From contig NZ_PCQD01000004.1 of the NCBI RefSeq assembly GCF_002979975.1, forward strand, positions 130,486 through 194,485: a stretch of 64,000 bases of DNA, written 5' to 3'. The notes beneath the pieces are model-generated. The model was not told the DNA's origin and ran no database searches. It saw nothing but the letters and a program-made list of their open reading frames with translations. Shown here piece by piece: positions 63,447 through 64,000 of this stretch (within the stretch, counting starts at the first letter, position 1; every line of letters begins with the position of its first letter). The position numbers were made by a program, and so were the translations under genes. The DNA is from Pseudomonas sp. MYb185. GTDB lineage: Bacteria; Pseudomonadota; Gammaproteobacteria; Pseudomonadales; Pseudomonadaceae.

Positions 63447-64000
63447 ATGCATCCGGCAGACCAGTCGCCCCTCGGAAAATCCAGCAGTTACAGTGACATC
63501 TATACTCCGTCGCTGCTGTATCCGATCCCGCGCCAACCGATCTGGCAAGCGCTCGGGCTGGACCCGGAGCGCTTGCCATTCCATGGTGTGGATGTGTGGA
63601 ACAGTTACGAGGTGTCCTGGCTGACACCGTCCGGCAAGCCAGAAGTGGCTGCGGTGGAATTCATTTTCCCGGTTACCGCCACGGCTCGCATCGTCGAATC
63701 GAAATCCTTCAAGCTGTATCTCAACTCCTTCAACCAGACGGTGTTCAGTGATCGTTCCGAAGTGCTGCGTACCCTCGAATCGGACCTGAGCGTGACTGCC
63801 CAGGCTCCGGTGATGGTGCGTCTGCTGAACATGACGCGCCTGCAGCAGGCCGGCATTGCCCGTTTGCCTGGTGAGTGCCTGGATGATCTGGATGTGCAGA
63901 TCGAGACCTATGACTACTCCCCGCAGTTGCTGCAACTGGCGTCGGGGGGGCGGCACGTGCGGGAAACCCTGCATAGCCACCTGCTCAAGTCCAATTGCCC
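63447..64000 (+). CDS. queF: NADPH-dependent 7-cyano-7-deazaguanine reductase (C-terminus beyond window)
   Basis: The frame from ATG 63447 (after AGGAGAC) is open to the end of the window, 184 codons of about 275 expected. The sequence begins MHPADQSPLGKSSSYSDIYT, typical of the long bimodular QueF of gammaproteobacteria. Residues about 70-85 (VAAVEFIFPVT) and ESKSFKLYLNSFNQT contain the substrate-binding part. The last visible residues are KSNCP, holding the catalytic Cys that forms the thioimide with preQ0. The enzyme reduces preQ0 to preQ1 for queuosine of tRNA. The NADPH-binding half lies outside. No preQ1 riboswitch was recognised upstream. Confidence 0.95.
   Translation, partial: MHPADQSPLGKSSSYSDIYTPSLLYPIPRQPIWQALGLDPERLPFHGVDVWNSYEVSWLTPSGKPEVAAVEFIFPVTATARIVESKSFKLYLNSFNQTVFSDRSEVLRTLESDLSVTAQAPVMVRLLNMTRLQQAGIARLPGECLDDLDVQIETYDYSPQLLQLASGGRHVRETLHSHLLKSNC

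Overview
The window is a gammaproteobacterial chromosome segment, almost certainly from a Pseudomonas sensu lato (Halopseudomonas is my guess at group level, not something the sequence proves). GC content is high and intergenic gaps are short. Several blocks match gene order I recall from P. aeruginosa PAO1: emrAB-like genes, a LysR gene, gltX and tRNAs (PA3133-PA3137 region); gltA-sdhCDAB-sucAB-lpdG-sucCD-brnQ...htpG (PA1576-PA1597 region); and fadE, an ABC transporter and queF (PA2806-PA2815 region). I saw no prophage, insertion sequence or CRISPR array.

Layout. 0-2.5 kb: end of a Na+/H+ antiporter, tRNA-Gly and tRNA-Glu with a clear promoter and terminator, a membrane-anchored protein and a glutathione S-transferase-like protein. 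2.5-8 kb: a C39-like peptidase lipoprotein with its small membrane partner, an amine oxidase of the PauB/PuuB type, and an EmrAB-type efflux pair read divergently from a LysR regulator. 9-11 kb: gltX and a tRNA-Ala/Glu/Ala operon. 11-16 kb: an accessory cluster with a TetR regulator, a DoxX-like membrane protein, a carotenoid oxygenase, an OprD porin and a DUF1624 membrane protein. 16-23 kb: a LuxR-type regulator and a compact selenium module, described below. 23-28 kb: a basic amino acid decarboxylase, a thioesterase, ppnP, a beta-hydroxyacid dehydrogenase and small genes. 28-41 kb: a continuous block of TCA-cycle genes. 41-48 kb: brnQ, a DUF599 protein, a small lipoprotein, two hotdog thioesterases, a membrane protein and htpG. 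48-57 kb: a dienelactone hydrolase-like protein, an RND pump pair, a permease and an Atm1-type ABC transporter. 57-64 kb: fadE, an MFS transporter, a two-gene ABC transporter and the first two thirds of queF.

The most notable locus is 17.6-23.0 kb. A thioredoxin-fused protein overlaps by 4 nt a gene interrupted by an in-frame UGA at codon 94. The reading frame continues as U-G-S-C-T-S-C-C, the signature of the UGSC (seleno)protein family, and ends at 19609. A hairpin directly behind the UGA has the geometry of a bacterial SECIS element. selA, selB and the selC tRNA-Sec follow immediately, so the machinery that decodes the UGA sits beside its client. A gene caller that treats UGA as a stop would split this gene in two.

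The second notable feature is a dispersed intergenic element (25921-26032, 48270-48379, 57183-57294). Each copy has an identical 52-nt interior enclosed by perfectly complementary 29-30 bp arms. The outer part of the arms differs between copies, yet each arm matches its partner exactly. The interior can form two further hairpins. These copies sit among shorter palindromes of two families and a 68-nt tandem array, giving a modular repeat landscape at gene ends.
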